Origin: Hymenobacter duratus
GTDB taxonomy: Bacteria > Bacteroidota > Bacteroidia > Cytophagales > Hymenobacteraceae
Direction of reading: 5' to 3'
DNA length: 64,000 bases
NCBI RefSeq assembly: GCF_014698995.1
Contig: NZ_JACWZZ010000002.1
Span: forward strand, 310,001 to 374,000
The position numbers were made by a program, and so were the translations under genes. Below are positions 53,183-60,681 of this stretch, piece after piece. The first letter of the stretch is position 1. Each line of letters starts with the position of its first letter. The notes under the pieces were generated by a model, which searched no databases, was not told the origin of the DNA, and saw only the letters and a list, made by a program, of their open reading frames with translations.

Positions 53183-53221
53183 CCGGCGGGCCCCAGGTAC
53201 AATCGTTTCATTCAGTAGTTT

Positions 53222-53767
53222 ATGCCGCTCACCGACAAAGAAAAAATGCTCTCCGGCGAGCTATACCTCGCCAACGACCCGGAACTGGTAGCCGAACGGC
53301 TGCGCGCCAAGGAGCTCTGCCACCGCTACAACCAGGAGCCCGTGTACCTGAACCGGCAGGTGCTGGCCGAGCTGTTGGGCTACGAAACCGACGCCCACCT
53401 GGAAGCCCCGCTGCGCTGCGACTATGGCTACAACATCCGGCTGGGCCGCAACGTGTACGCCAACTACAACCTCACCATTCTCGATTGCGCCCTCGTCACC
53501 ATCGGCGACAACGTGTTTATGGCGCCGAATGTGGTACTGAGCACGGCCGGGCATCCGGTGGAAGTAGAACCGCGCATTGCGGGCTGGGAGTTTGCACGGC
53601 CCATCACCATCGGGGATAATGTGTGGCTGGGCGCGGGCGTGCTGGTAATGCCGGGCGTGACCATTGGCGCGGGCACTACCATTGGGGCGGGCAGCGTCGT
53701 CACGCGCGATATTCCGGCGGGAGTGGTAGCTGTAGGCAATCCGTGCCGAGTGCTGCGGCCAGTATAA
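53222..53767 (+). CDS. Sugar O-acetyltransferase (Maa/LacA/NodL type)
   Basis: The 181-residue protein begins MPLTDKEKMLSGELYLANDPELV, the standard N-terminal motif of maltose/galactoside acetyltransferases. The left-handed beta-helix hexapeptide repeats follow (NIRLGRNVYANYNLTILD, ITIGDNVWLGAGVLVMPGVTIGAGT). The catalytic His is in VLSTAGHPVE. It transfers acetyl from acetyl-CoA to a sugar; the sugar is unknown. Confidence 0.93.
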   Translation: MPLTDKEKMLSGELYLANDPELVAERLRAKELCHRYNQEPVYLNRQVLAELLGYETDAHLEAPLRCDYGYNIRLGRNVYANYNLTILDCALVTIGDNVFMAPNVVLSTAGHPVEVEPRIAGWEFARPITIGDNVWLGAGVLVMPGVTIGAGTTIGAGSVVTRDIPAGVVAVGNPCRVLRPV

Positions 53768-53777
53768 AGTGGCAAAC

Positions 53778-53800
53778 AAGACCGGCTAAGCCCGGTTCTT
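53778..53800 (+). terminator. Weak hairpin after sugar acetyltransferase gene
   Basis: ACCGG (53781-53785) pairs with CCGGT (53792-53796), extended by AAG and TTCTT on either side. Short, so only a possible terminator. Confidence 0.4.
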
Positions 53801-53924
53801 CATCCGTGCAAATCCGCTTCTCCTGTATCTTGCGGCCCGCTGTGGAGCTTCGGCACCAGTGGGCCGCGCTGTTTTGCGCAGACACCAGCTTCCATTCCTC
53901 TACCAACCAGACACTTCCCACTCC

Positions 53925-54932
53925 ATGACCATTCGTACCGACTGGACGCTCGACGAAGTACACGCTATTTACAACCAGCCCGTGCTGGAACTGGTCACGC
54001 AGGCCGCCGCCATTCACGCCGAAACCCAGGCCACCGGCGAAGTGCAGGTATGCACTTTGCTGAGCGTAAAAACCGGTGGCTGCCCCGAAGACTGCGCCTA
54101 CTGCCCCCAGGCTGCCCGCTACCACACCGGTGTGCAGGCCCACAAGCTGCTGCCCGACGCCGAAGTGCTGGCCTCGGCCCAGCGCGCCAAAGACTCGGGC
54201 TCCACCCGCTTCTGCATGGGCGCCGCCTGGCGCGAAATCCGCGACAACCGCGACTTTGACCGGGTGCTGGGCATGGTGGAGCAGGTGAATGGCCTAGGCC
54301 TGGAAGTGTGCTGCACGCTGGGCATGCTGAACGAGTACCAGGCCGAGCGCCTCAAGCAGGCCGGCCTCTACGCCTACAACCACAACCTAGATACCAGCCG
54401 CGAGAAGTACGACGACATCATCACGACCCGCACCTACGACGACCGGCTGAACACGCTGGAGCACGTGCGCAAAGCCGGAATTTCGGTGTGCTCGGGCGGT
54501 ATCATCGGCCTCGGCGAAACCGACGAGGACCGGATTGCCATGCTGCACACGCTGGCCACCCTGCCCGCCCACCCCGAGAGCGTGCCGGTAAACGCGCTGG
54601 TGCCCGTAGCCGGCACGCCCCTCGCCGACCAGCCCCGCGTGAGCGTGTGGGAAATGCTGCGCATGATTGCCACGGCCCGCATCCTGATGCCCCACACGAT
54701 GGTACGCCTCTCGGCCGGCCGCCAGGAAATGCCCGTAACGGAGCAGGCCCTGTGCTTCCTGGCCGGTGCCAACTCCATCTTCAGCGGCGAGAAGCTGCTG
54801 ACCACGCCCAACCCCGATTTCGATGCCGACAAGCAGATGTTTGCTCTGCTCGGCCTCAAGCCCCGCAAGTCGTTCAAGGACGTACCCGAGGGCGCCACGG
54901 TGCTCGGCCGCACGGCGGCGGTGGAGGCGTAA
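53925..54932 (+). CDS. bioB: Biotin synthase
   Basis: The 335-residue protein is BioB, a radical-SAM enzyme that inserts sulphur into dethiobiotin. The iron-sulphur motif is [12 protein letters not shown] (Cys53, Cys57, Cys60). Other signatures are [39 protein letters not shown] and [18 protein letters not shown] start at ATG 53925; the longer frame to 53859 adds an unrelated leader. It opens the biotin cluster, and a terminator follows it. Confidence 0.97.
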   Translation: MTIRTDWTLDEVHAIYNQPVLELVTQAAAIHAETQATGEVQVCTLLSVKTGGCPEDCAYCPQAARYHTGVQAHKLLPDAEVLASAQRAKDSGSTRFCMGAAWREIRDNRDFDRVLGMVEQVNGLGLEVCCTLGMLNEYQAERLKQAGLYAYNHNLDTSREKYDDIITTRTYDDRLNTLEHVRKAGISVCSGGIIGLGETDEDRIAMLHTLATLPAHPESVPVNALVPVAGTPLADQPRVSVWEMLRMIATARILMPHTMVRLSAGRQEMPVTEQALCFLAGANSIFSGEKLLTTPNPDFDADKQMFALLGLKPRKSFKDVPEGATVLGRTAAVEA

Positions 54933-54955
54933 GCAGCATCGATTCCTTGCAATAG

Positions 54956-54998
54956 AAACGCTCCTTAGGCCGCCTTTTCTGCGCCTAAGGAGCGTTTT
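54956..54998 (+). terminator. Terminator after bioB
   Basis: Arms AAACGCTCCTTAGGC (54956-54970) and complement (54983-54997) close with TTTT. Its position means bioB may be transcribed apart from bioF. Confidence 0.85.
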
Positions 54999-55026
54999 GT
55001 CTGTGTACGACTTTCTCTTTGTTGCT

Positions 55027-55620
55027 GTGAGTAAAGCACTTTTCTGGCTGTTGGCGCTACCGTTTTCCAGTCTTGCCCAAGGCGGCATCAACGGCAAACG
55101 CCTGCTGCCGCTTGATTCTGCCTATGCCGTGCACGGAGTGCCGTTGGGAGCCGCAGAAGGCACCATAGCAACTCTACGGCCGCAATTTTCCGGCACCGGC
55201 AAACGCTGGAAAACCAGCCGGGTATATGGTCTTCTTCCTGAAGCCGACACCGTGACGGTAGCAGGCCAGCCAGTGCATCCGGCATTCTGGTTTCGGGGCG
55301 GCAGGTTTATCGGCGTCACGTACCAGTTCAAGAAGGAGCAGAAAACCCGCCTTGTTTTGCAGAACCTGACTCGCCAGTATGGGCCACCCAAACCCGGCAA
55401 CGTGGCCGGCATGTGGTACTGGCTGGGGCAGCGCACCTACATCCTGTATGAAGATGCGCTGCCTGATGTGGCGTTGCACGTAGCCAGCCTGGATATGCTC
55501 AATGAGCAGGTGATAGAAACGGCCGTCCGGCAGGAAGCCCGGCAGCGGCTGGGCTGGCAGCCCGATTCGCTGGGCTTACCGCGCCAGTTTGCTCTTCCCG
55601 GCGAGAAAAAGAAGAAGTAA
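55027..55620 (+). CDS. Hypothetical secreted protein coupled to bioF
   Basis: The 197-residue frame ends TAATG, overlapping the bioF ATG by one base. A signal peptide ends SSLAQ. The mature part has LPLDSAYAVHGVPLGAAEG, TLRPQFSG, FWFRGGRFIGVTYQF and TYILYEDALPDVALH. I do not recognise the family. The start is uncertain: GTG at 55027 opens the signal peptide directly after the bioB terminator; a GTG eight codons earlier also is possible. Translational overlap with bioF suggests joint expression, though a biotin role is unproven. Confidence 0.6.
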   Translation: MSKALFWLLALPFSSLAQGGINGKRLLPLDSAYAVHGVPLGAAEGTIATLRPQFSGTGKRWKTSRVYGLLPEADTVTVAGQPVHPAFWFRGGRFIGVTYQFKKEQKTRLVLQNLTRQYGPPKPGNVAGMWYWLGQRTYILYEDALPDVALHVASLDMLNEQVIETAVRQEARQRLGWQPDSLGLPRQFALPGEKKKK

Positions 55621-56768
55621 TGTCCTCCCCTCTCCACCAGCGTCTGCAGGAAGAATTAGGTCGGCGCGAAGCCGCCGGCACCCGCCGCCGCCTGCCTCCC
55701 CCGCCCGCCCCCGGCCTCGTCGATTTCAGCTCTAACGACTACCTGGGGCTAAGCCGGCACCCGCAGGTACGGGCAGCAGTGCAGGCCGCCGCCCACGCGC
55801 CCGCCGGCAGCACCGGCTCGCGCCTGCTCACCGGCAACTCCGCCGCCGCTGAAGCCTTAGAAATCCATCTGGCTCGTTTCCACCGCGCCGAAGCCGCGCT
55901 GCTGTTCAACTCGGGCTACGCGGCCAACCTGGGTTTCTTCGCCGCCGTGCCCAAGCGCGGCGACACGATTCTCTACGACGCCGCCTCCCACGCCTCCGTG
56001 AAGGAAGGCATCCGGGGCTCGTTTGCCACCGCCTGGAGCTTCCGCCACAACGATGTGGCCGACCTGCGCCGCAAGCTGGCCCGCGCCACCGGCAGCGTAT
56101 TCGTGGCCGTGGAGGCATTGTACTCGATGGATGGCGACATGGCTCCGCTGGCCGAGTTGGCCGAGGTGTGCCGGGAGCAGGGCCTGTATCTGGTGGTGGA
56201 TGAGGCCCACACCAACGGCCTCTACGGCCCCCAGGGCGAAGGTTTGGTGGTGGAGCTGGGACTGGAAGAGGCGGTATTCGCCCGCATCCTCACCTTCGGC
56301 AAGGCCCTGGGCAGCCAGGGCGCCGCCGTGGCCGGCCCCGCCGTGCTGCGCGACTACCTGCTGAGCTTCAGCCGGCCCTTCATCTACACCACGGCCTTGC
56401 CTCCGCTCACGGTGGCGGCCCTCACGGCTGCCTACGCGGTGCTGCCCGACCTCGGCCCGGAGCGCGCCCGGCTGTTTGCCCTCTCTGACTACCTGAAAGC
56501 CCGCTTGAACACCGTACCCAGCCTGCATGTGCCTCCCGAAAGCCACGTGATTCACCCAATATTCTTCGCTGATTCCCCCGGCCCGGCCCACGTGCGCGCT
56601 GTGGCCACCGCCGCCCAGGCCGCCGGTTTTGACGTGCGCGCCATCGTTTCGCCGACTGTGCCCGTAGGTACCGAGCGGCTGCGGCTCATCATCCATTCGT
56701 ATACTACCAAGGCTGAAATTGACGCACTGGCAGCCGTGCTGGAACACGTGGTAGCTCCCGAACGATAA
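55620..56768 (+). CDS. bioF: 8-amino-7-oxononanoate synthase
   Basis: The 382-residue protein is a PLP-dependent alpha-oxoamine synthase. Key segments are DFSSNDYLGLSRHP, STGSRLLTGNS, YDAASHASVKEGIRGS, LVVDEAHTNGLYGPQG and LTFGKALGSQGA with the PLP-binding Lys228. It joins pimeloyl-ACP or -CoA to alanine to form KAPA. The ATG overlaps the preceding stop (TAATG). BioF, BioA, BioD and BioB are all encoded within this 7-kb stretch. Confidence 0.96.
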   Translation: MSSPLHQRLQEELGRREAAGTRRRLPPPPAPGLVDFSSNDYLGLSRHPQVRAAVQAAAHAPAGSTGSRLLTGNSAAAEALEIHLARFHRAEAALLFNSGYAANLGFFAAVPKRGDTILYDAASHASVKEGIRGSFATAWSFRHNDVADLRRKLARATGSVFVAVEALYSMDGDMAPLAELAEVCREQGLYLVVDEAHTNGLYGPQGEGLVVELGLEEAVFARILTFGKALGSQGAAVAGPAVLRDYLLSFSRPFIYTTALPPLTVAALTAAYAVLPDLGPERARLFALSDYLKARLNTVPSLHVPPESHVIHPIFFADSPGPAHVRAVATAAQAAGFDVRAIVSPTVPVGTERLRLIIHSYTTKAEIDALAAVLEHVVAPER

Positions 56769-56844
56769 GCCCAGCTTCGCATGGCAGCCGCAGGGCCTGG
56801 GAAGCTTTGTGACCCTAAACCGCTGCCACATTATTCATCTTCCT

Positions 56845-57417
56845 ATGCTACCAGCCGACGCCTTACTCCTGCACATCGGGCAATACATCCGGGTTTCGGA
56901 GCCGTTGCGGACGGCCTTGCTGGAACGGGTGCAGGCGGCCAGCTACAATAAGGGCGAGCTACTGCACGATGCCCGGCGCGTATGTACCCGCAGCGACTTT
57001 ATTCAGCGAGGACTCGTGCGCTTATATTACCAGCACGACGGTGAGAAGATAACCGAGTATTTCAGCGCCGAGGGTGAATGGGTAAACTCGCCGAACAGCC
57101 TGGTTAAGCAAACCCCGGACATCTACTACCTTGAGGCACTGGAGCCCACACAGACTCTGAGTCTGCACATGCGGGACTTGGGCTACCTGTTCGACAACTT
57201 TCCGGAAATGGAACGCTACGCCAGGCTGTCCATGGGGTCGGTTTTCGGGCATCTGATGGACCGCATTACCTCGTTGCGCTTCACCTCCGCCCGGGAAAAA
57301 TACGAGCATTTCTGCCGCACTCACCACGATATTCTACATCGGTTGCCGCTGGGCATGGTGGCTTCCTACCTGGGCATTACGCAGGAAACGCTGAGCCGCA
57401 TTCGGGCCGCGCGGTGA
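56845..57417 (+). CDS. Crp/Fnr-family transcriptional regulator
   Basis: The 190-residue protein has a cyclic-nucleotide-binding-like domain (IGQYIRVSEPLRTALLERV, FIQRGLVRLYYQHDG, ITEYFSAEGEWVNS) and a C-terminal winged HTH (LPLGMVASYLGITQETLSRIRAA). No Cys cluster of the FNR type is seen. It lies between bioF and a secreted hydrolase gene and probably controls the latter: an FNR-like box is found 5 bp after its stop. Start ATG 56845 is chosen over an upstream in-frame codon at 56809. Confidence 0.93.
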   Translation: MLPADALLLHIGQYIRVSEPLRTALLERVQAASYNKGELLHDARRVCTRSDFIQRGLVRLYYQHDGEKITEYFSAEGEWVNSPNSLVKQTPDIYYLEALEPTQTLSLHMRDLGYLFDNFPEMERYARLSMGSVFGHLMDRITSLRFTSAREKYEHFCRTHHDILHRLPLGMVASYLGITQETLSRIRAAR

Positions 57418-57421
57418 TTAT

Positions 57422-57435
57422 TTGATCTATGTCAA
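57422..57435 (+). promoter_or_regulatory. FNR/CRP-like box upstream of secreted hydrolase
   Basis: TTGAT-CTAT-GTCAA matches the FNR/CRP-family consensus TTGAT-N4-ATCAA with one mismatch. Downstream, CACCTTTG at 57459-57466 is near the Bacteroidota -7 box, placing a start near 57470 and the box centre about 41 bp upstream, the usual class II activator position. No -33 box is visible, as in activated promoters. Confidence 0.6.
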
Positions 57436-57491
57436 AGAGTAGGGAGGATGGTTCGGACCACCTTTGCAGAAACCCGTAACCAACTCCTGCC

Positions 57492-58343
57492 ATGCGCCAG
57501 CTTCTGCTTCCAGTCGCGTTTTTTCTGTTCTTGCTGCTTTCAGCTGCTTCCGTTCTTTCAGCACCCATTGACCTGAAGACACCCGGCGTGCAGAGCCTGC
57601 TATACGTGGGCGCCGGCCGGCAGCAGCCGCTGCTGGTAGGCTTGGGCGGCTCAGAAGGCGGTAATGCCTGGGCCAGTTCCCGTTGGCAGCCCACTCGTGA
57701 GCAACTGGTGGCCGATGGCTACGCTTTTTTGGCACTAGGGTATTTCAAAGCTGACGGTACCCCGCCCCTGCTCGACCGTATTTCGCTCGACACGGTGTAC
57801 GCGGCTATTAAGGCGGCCACCCGGCACCCACAAGTCAACGGCCGCAAAATCGCGCTGATTGGTGGTTCGCGCGGCGCCGACTTGGCGTTGCTGCTGGCCA
57901 GTCGCTACCCCGATATCCGCTGCGTGGTGAGCATTGTGGGCAGCCATGTTGCATTTCCGGGCCACACCAGCCACTTCACCACTTCGGCTTGGTCGTACAA
58001 GGGCCAGCAGCTACCATTTGTGCCCGTGAATGAAGCCGCCGTGCCCTTTCTGTTGCAGGGTAATCTGCGGGCTGCGTTTGCGGCCATGCTCACCGACACA
58101 GCCGCGGTCCGACAGGCATTGATTCCGGTGGCAAAAATTCGGGGCGCGGTGCTGCTGGTATCGGCTACTCAGGATGAGGTGTGCCCTTCCACGCTCATGG
58201 CGGAGCACATGCTGGACCAACTGCAGCGCCGCAACTCTCGCTATCCGCAGCAGCACCTAGCCATTGAAGGCGGGCACGCCGCGCCGCTAAAGCACTTTCC
58301 TGCCATCATTCGCTTTCTGCACACGAACTTTCCGGCTCGATAG
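57492..58343 (+). CDS. Secreted alpha/beta hydrolase (acyl-CoA thioesterase/BAAT-like)
   Basis: The 283-residue protein has a signal peptide (MRQLLLPVAFFLFLLLSAASVL...). The hydrolase shows LLVGLGGSEGGNAWASS, KIALIGGSRGADLALLLASR with the nucleophile Ser, SATQDEVCPSTLMAE with an acidic residue, and EGGHAAPLKHFP with the catalytic His. The GGSRGA nucleophile elbow and the layout suggest the BAAT/acyl-CoA thioester hydrolase group. Substrate unknown; export argues against a BioH-like role. It is downstream of the Crp/Fnr gene and box. Confidence 0.82.
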   Translation: MRQLLLPVAFFLFLLLSAASVLSAPIDLKTPGVQSLLYVGAGRQQPLLVGLGGSEGGNAWASSRWQPTREQLVADGYAFLALGYFKADGTPPLLDRISLDTVYAAIKAATRHPQVNGRKIALIGGSRGADLALLLASRYPDIRCVVSIVGSHVAFPGHTSHFTTSAWSYKGQQLPFVPVNEAAVPFLLQGNLRAAFAAMLTDTAAVRQALIPVAKIRGAVLLVSATQDEVCPSTLMAEHMLDQLQRRNSRYPQQHLAIEGGHAAPLKHFPAIIRFLHTNFPAR

Positions 58344-58382
58344 GCGCCTGAGTCTTCGTTCGTTGTTAAACATCTTTTCCCT

Positions 58383-59003
58383 TTGGAACGACTCTTCATC
58401 ACCGGCATCGGAACCGACGTAGGCAAAACCTTTGTTTCCGCCATTCTCACCGAAGCCCTGCAGGCCGACTACTGGAAGCCCGTGCAGGCCGGCCTCACCC
58501 CCACCACCGACGCGGCCACCGTGCGCAGCCTCGTGCAGAACCCCGTCAGCCGCTTCTGGCCCGAGCGGCACCGGCTGCAGCTGCCCGCCTCGCCCCACGC
58601 CGCCGCCGCCGCCGAGGGCCTCACCCTGCGCCCCGAGGATTTCCAGCTGCCCGCCACCGACAACCACCTGCTGGTGGAAGGCGCGGGCGGCCTGCTGGTG
58701 CCCCTGGCCCGCGACTTCCTGCTGGCCGATCTGGCCCAGCAATTCGCCCTCGATGTGGTAGTCGTATCGCGCAACTACCTGGGCAGCATCAACCACACGC
58801 TGCTCACGCTGGAAGCCCTGCAGGCCCGCGGCCTGCGCGTGCGTGGCCTCGTGTTCAACGGTGAGCCCACGCCCGCCACCGAGGACTTCATTCAGCAGCA
58901 CACCGGCGTCCCCCTTATGCCCCGCATCCTCCCCGAGCCCGAGGTAACGCCCGCCGTAGTCAGCCGCTATGCCGCCGAGTTCCGGGCGTGGTTTGGGCTG
59001 TAG
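58383..59003 (+). CDS. bioD: Dethiobiotin synthetase
   Basis: The 206-residue protein begins MERLFITGIGTDVGKTFVSA, with the BioD P-loop GTDVGKT. It continues YWKPVQAGL, LVEGAGGLLVPL and VVVSRNYLGSINHTLLTLE. It forms the ureido ring with CO2 and ATP. The start is TTG at 58383: no ATG or GTG occurs in frame for a good distance upstream. It lies 39 bp after the hydrolase gene; a repeat of about 260 bp separates it from bioA. Confidence 0.95.
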   Translation: MERLFITGIGTDVGKTFVSAILTEALQADYWKPVQAGLTPTTDAATVRSLVQNPVSRFWPERHRLQLPASPHAAAAAEGLTLRPEDFQLPATDNHLLVEGAGGLLVPLARDFLLADLAQQFALDVVVVSRNYLGSINHTLLTLEALQARGLRVRGLVFNGEPTPATEDFIQQHTGVPLMPRILPEPEVTPAVVSRYAAEFRAWFGL

Positions 59004-59020
59004 AAACCGGCTGTCATAGT

Positions 59021-59279
59021 GTAGAGACGCAACATCTTGCGTCTCGTCGTTGAACGATTGGCGTGCTGGCACCCTCACTCAACGGCTATTCTGTTAGTAT
59101 CGAAGAATCCGAAGATTTAAAGAACGTCATGCTGAGCTTTTCGAAGCATCTCTACCGCTTCGCTTGAGCTATTTTCAACGAAGCGGTAGAGATGCTTCGA
59201 AAAGCTCAGCATGACGGGCTACAGGCGTTCTGGCGCTGCAACATCAGCAACGACGAGACGCAAGATATTGCGTCTCTAC
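59021..59279. repeat. Nested double-palindrome repeat between bioD and bioA, copy 2
   Basis: Outer arms at 59021-59052 and 59248-59279 are complementary at 31 of 32 positions (TAGAGACGCAA.../...TTGCGTCTCTA). An inner pair of 37-bp arms, 59126-59162 and 59179-59215, is perfect (GTCATGCTGAGC.../...GCTCAGCATGAC) with a 16-base loop. The inner sequence is shared in part with copies 1 and 3 (GAAGCATCTCTACCGCTT). No coding potential. Confidence 0.88.
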
Positions 59280-59311
59280 ACCTGCCAAACCACCGCCCGC
59301 GTGCCCGGTTG

Positions 59312-59319
59312 TAGCTTTG
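59312..59319 (+). promoter_or_regulatory. Candidate -7 box upstream of bioA
   Basis: TAGCTTTG is a perfect TAnnTTTG match 31 bp before the bioA start, just after the repeat. No TTG is found 19-20 bp upstream, so the promoter call is tentative. Confidence 0.35.
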
Positions 59320-59349
59320 CAGCGGCCGCTACCTCCGGCCCCACCCGCA

Positions 59350-60681
59350 ATGCCCCATCCTACTTCCCTTGCCCAGCGCGACCACGCCGTTTTGTGGCAC
59401 CCCTATACCCAGATGCAGACTGCCCCGCTGCCCATCCCCATTGTGCGGGGTGAAGGCAGCTGGCTGATTGCCGAAGACGGCACCCGCTACCTCGACGCCA
59501 TTTCCTCGTGGTGGGTGAACCTGCACGGCCACAGTCACCCCGCCATTGCGGAGCGCGTAAGCGAGCAGCTGCGCACCCTGGAGCACGTACTGTTTGCCGG
59601 CTTCACCCACCCCGCCGCCGTGGAGCTGGCCGAGCAGCTGCTGGCTTTGCTGCCCGCCAACCAGGCCCGCGTGTTCTACTCCGACAACGGCTCGACGGCC
59701 GTGGAAGTGGCCCTGAAAATGGTGCTGCAATACTTCCACAACCAGGGCCAACCCGCGCGCCGCACCTTCCTCTGCTTCCAGAACTCCTACCACGGCGACA
59801 CCTTCGGGGCCATGGCCGTGAGTGCCCGCGGGGCCTTCACCCAGCCCTTCTGGCCCCTACTGTTCGACGTGGAGTTTCTCGACGTGCCAGTACCGGGCCG
59901 CGAGGCCGAGACGCTGGCCCAGTTCGACGCGCTGCTGCTGCGCCCCGATGTGGCCGGTTTCATCTTCGAGCCGCTGGTGCTGGGCACGGCGGGCATGGTG
60001 ATGTACGAGCCCGGGGTGCTGAGCGAGATGCTACGCCGCTGCCACCAAGCCGGGGTGCTCTGCATTTCGGATGAGGTGATGACCGGATTCGGCCGCACCG
60101 GGCCGCTGTTTGCCTCCGGGCTACTCACCGAGCAGCCCGACATCATGTGCTTCTCTAAGGGCCTCACCGGCGGCACCCTGGCCATGGGCCTGACCACCTG
60201 CGCCGCGCCGGTGTACGAGGCGTTTCTGAGCCACGACAAGATGCGGGCCCTCTTCCACGGCCACTCCTACACGGCCAACCCGGTAGCCTGCGCCGCTGCG
60301 TTGGCAAGTCTGGAGTTGACGCGAGCCGACGAATGTACAGCCCAACGCCAACGCATTGAGGCAGCCCACGCTGCGTTTCGACAGGAAATTGAGGGCCAGC
60401 CGGGCATCCGGGCGGTGCGGCACCGGGGCACCATCCTGGCCGTGGAGTACGACCCCGGCGAGGGCACCAGCTACTTCAGCCGCCTCCGCGACGCCTTCTA
60501 CCAGCTCGCCCTCGACCACCACGTCGTGCTGCGCCCCCTGGGCAACGTGGTGTACCTGCTGCCGCCCTACTGCACCACCAACGAGGAGCTAGGTTTGCTC
60601 TACACCGTGCTGCGCCGCATGCGTGAGTTGGTACTCGACTTCATTCCCGCTCCCAACCTGCCCGAAATCCTGCATGACTAA
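59350..60681 (+). CDS. bioA: Adenosylmethionine-8-amino-7-oxononanoate aminotransferase
   Basis: The 443-residue protein is a class III PLP aminotransferase. BioA hallmarks are HPYTQMQ, SSWWVNLHGHSHPAI, NSYHGDTFGAM, CISDEVMTGFGRTG (Asp241) and MCFSKGLTGG with the PLP Lys270. It turns KAPA into DAPA with SAM as amino donor. The start ATG 59350 opens the known N-terminal region (DHAVLWHPYTQM). The last codons overlap the next start codon: the ketoacyl-synthase ATG lies within ATGACTAA. Confidence 0.97.
   Translation: MPHPTSLAQRDHAVLWHPYTQMQTAPLPIPIVRGEGSWLIAEDGTRYLDAISSWWVNLHGHSHPAIAERVSEQLRTLEHVLFAGFTHPAAVELAEQLLALLPANQARVFYSDNGSTAVEVALKMVLQYFHNQGQPARRTFLCFQNSYHGDTFGAMAVSARGAFTQPFWPLLFDVEFLDVPVPGREAETLAQFDALLLRPDVAGFIFEPLVLGTAGMVMYEPGVLSEMLRRCHQAGVLCISDEVMTGFGRTGPLFASGLLTEQPDIMCFSKGLTGGTLAMGLTTCAAPVYEAFLSHDKMRALFHGHSYTANPVACAAALASLELTRADECTAQRQRIEAAHAAFRQEIEGQPGIRAVRHRGTILAVEYDPGEGTSYFSRLRDAFYQLALDHHVVLRPLGNVVYLLPPYCTTNEELGLLYTVLRRMRELVLDFIPAPNLPEILHD

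Noticed and set aside
57492-58343. Secreted hydrolase considered as a BioH analogue
   Set aside because: It has a signal peptide and its own promoter-like element, whereas BioH acts on a cytoplasmic acyl carrier protein.
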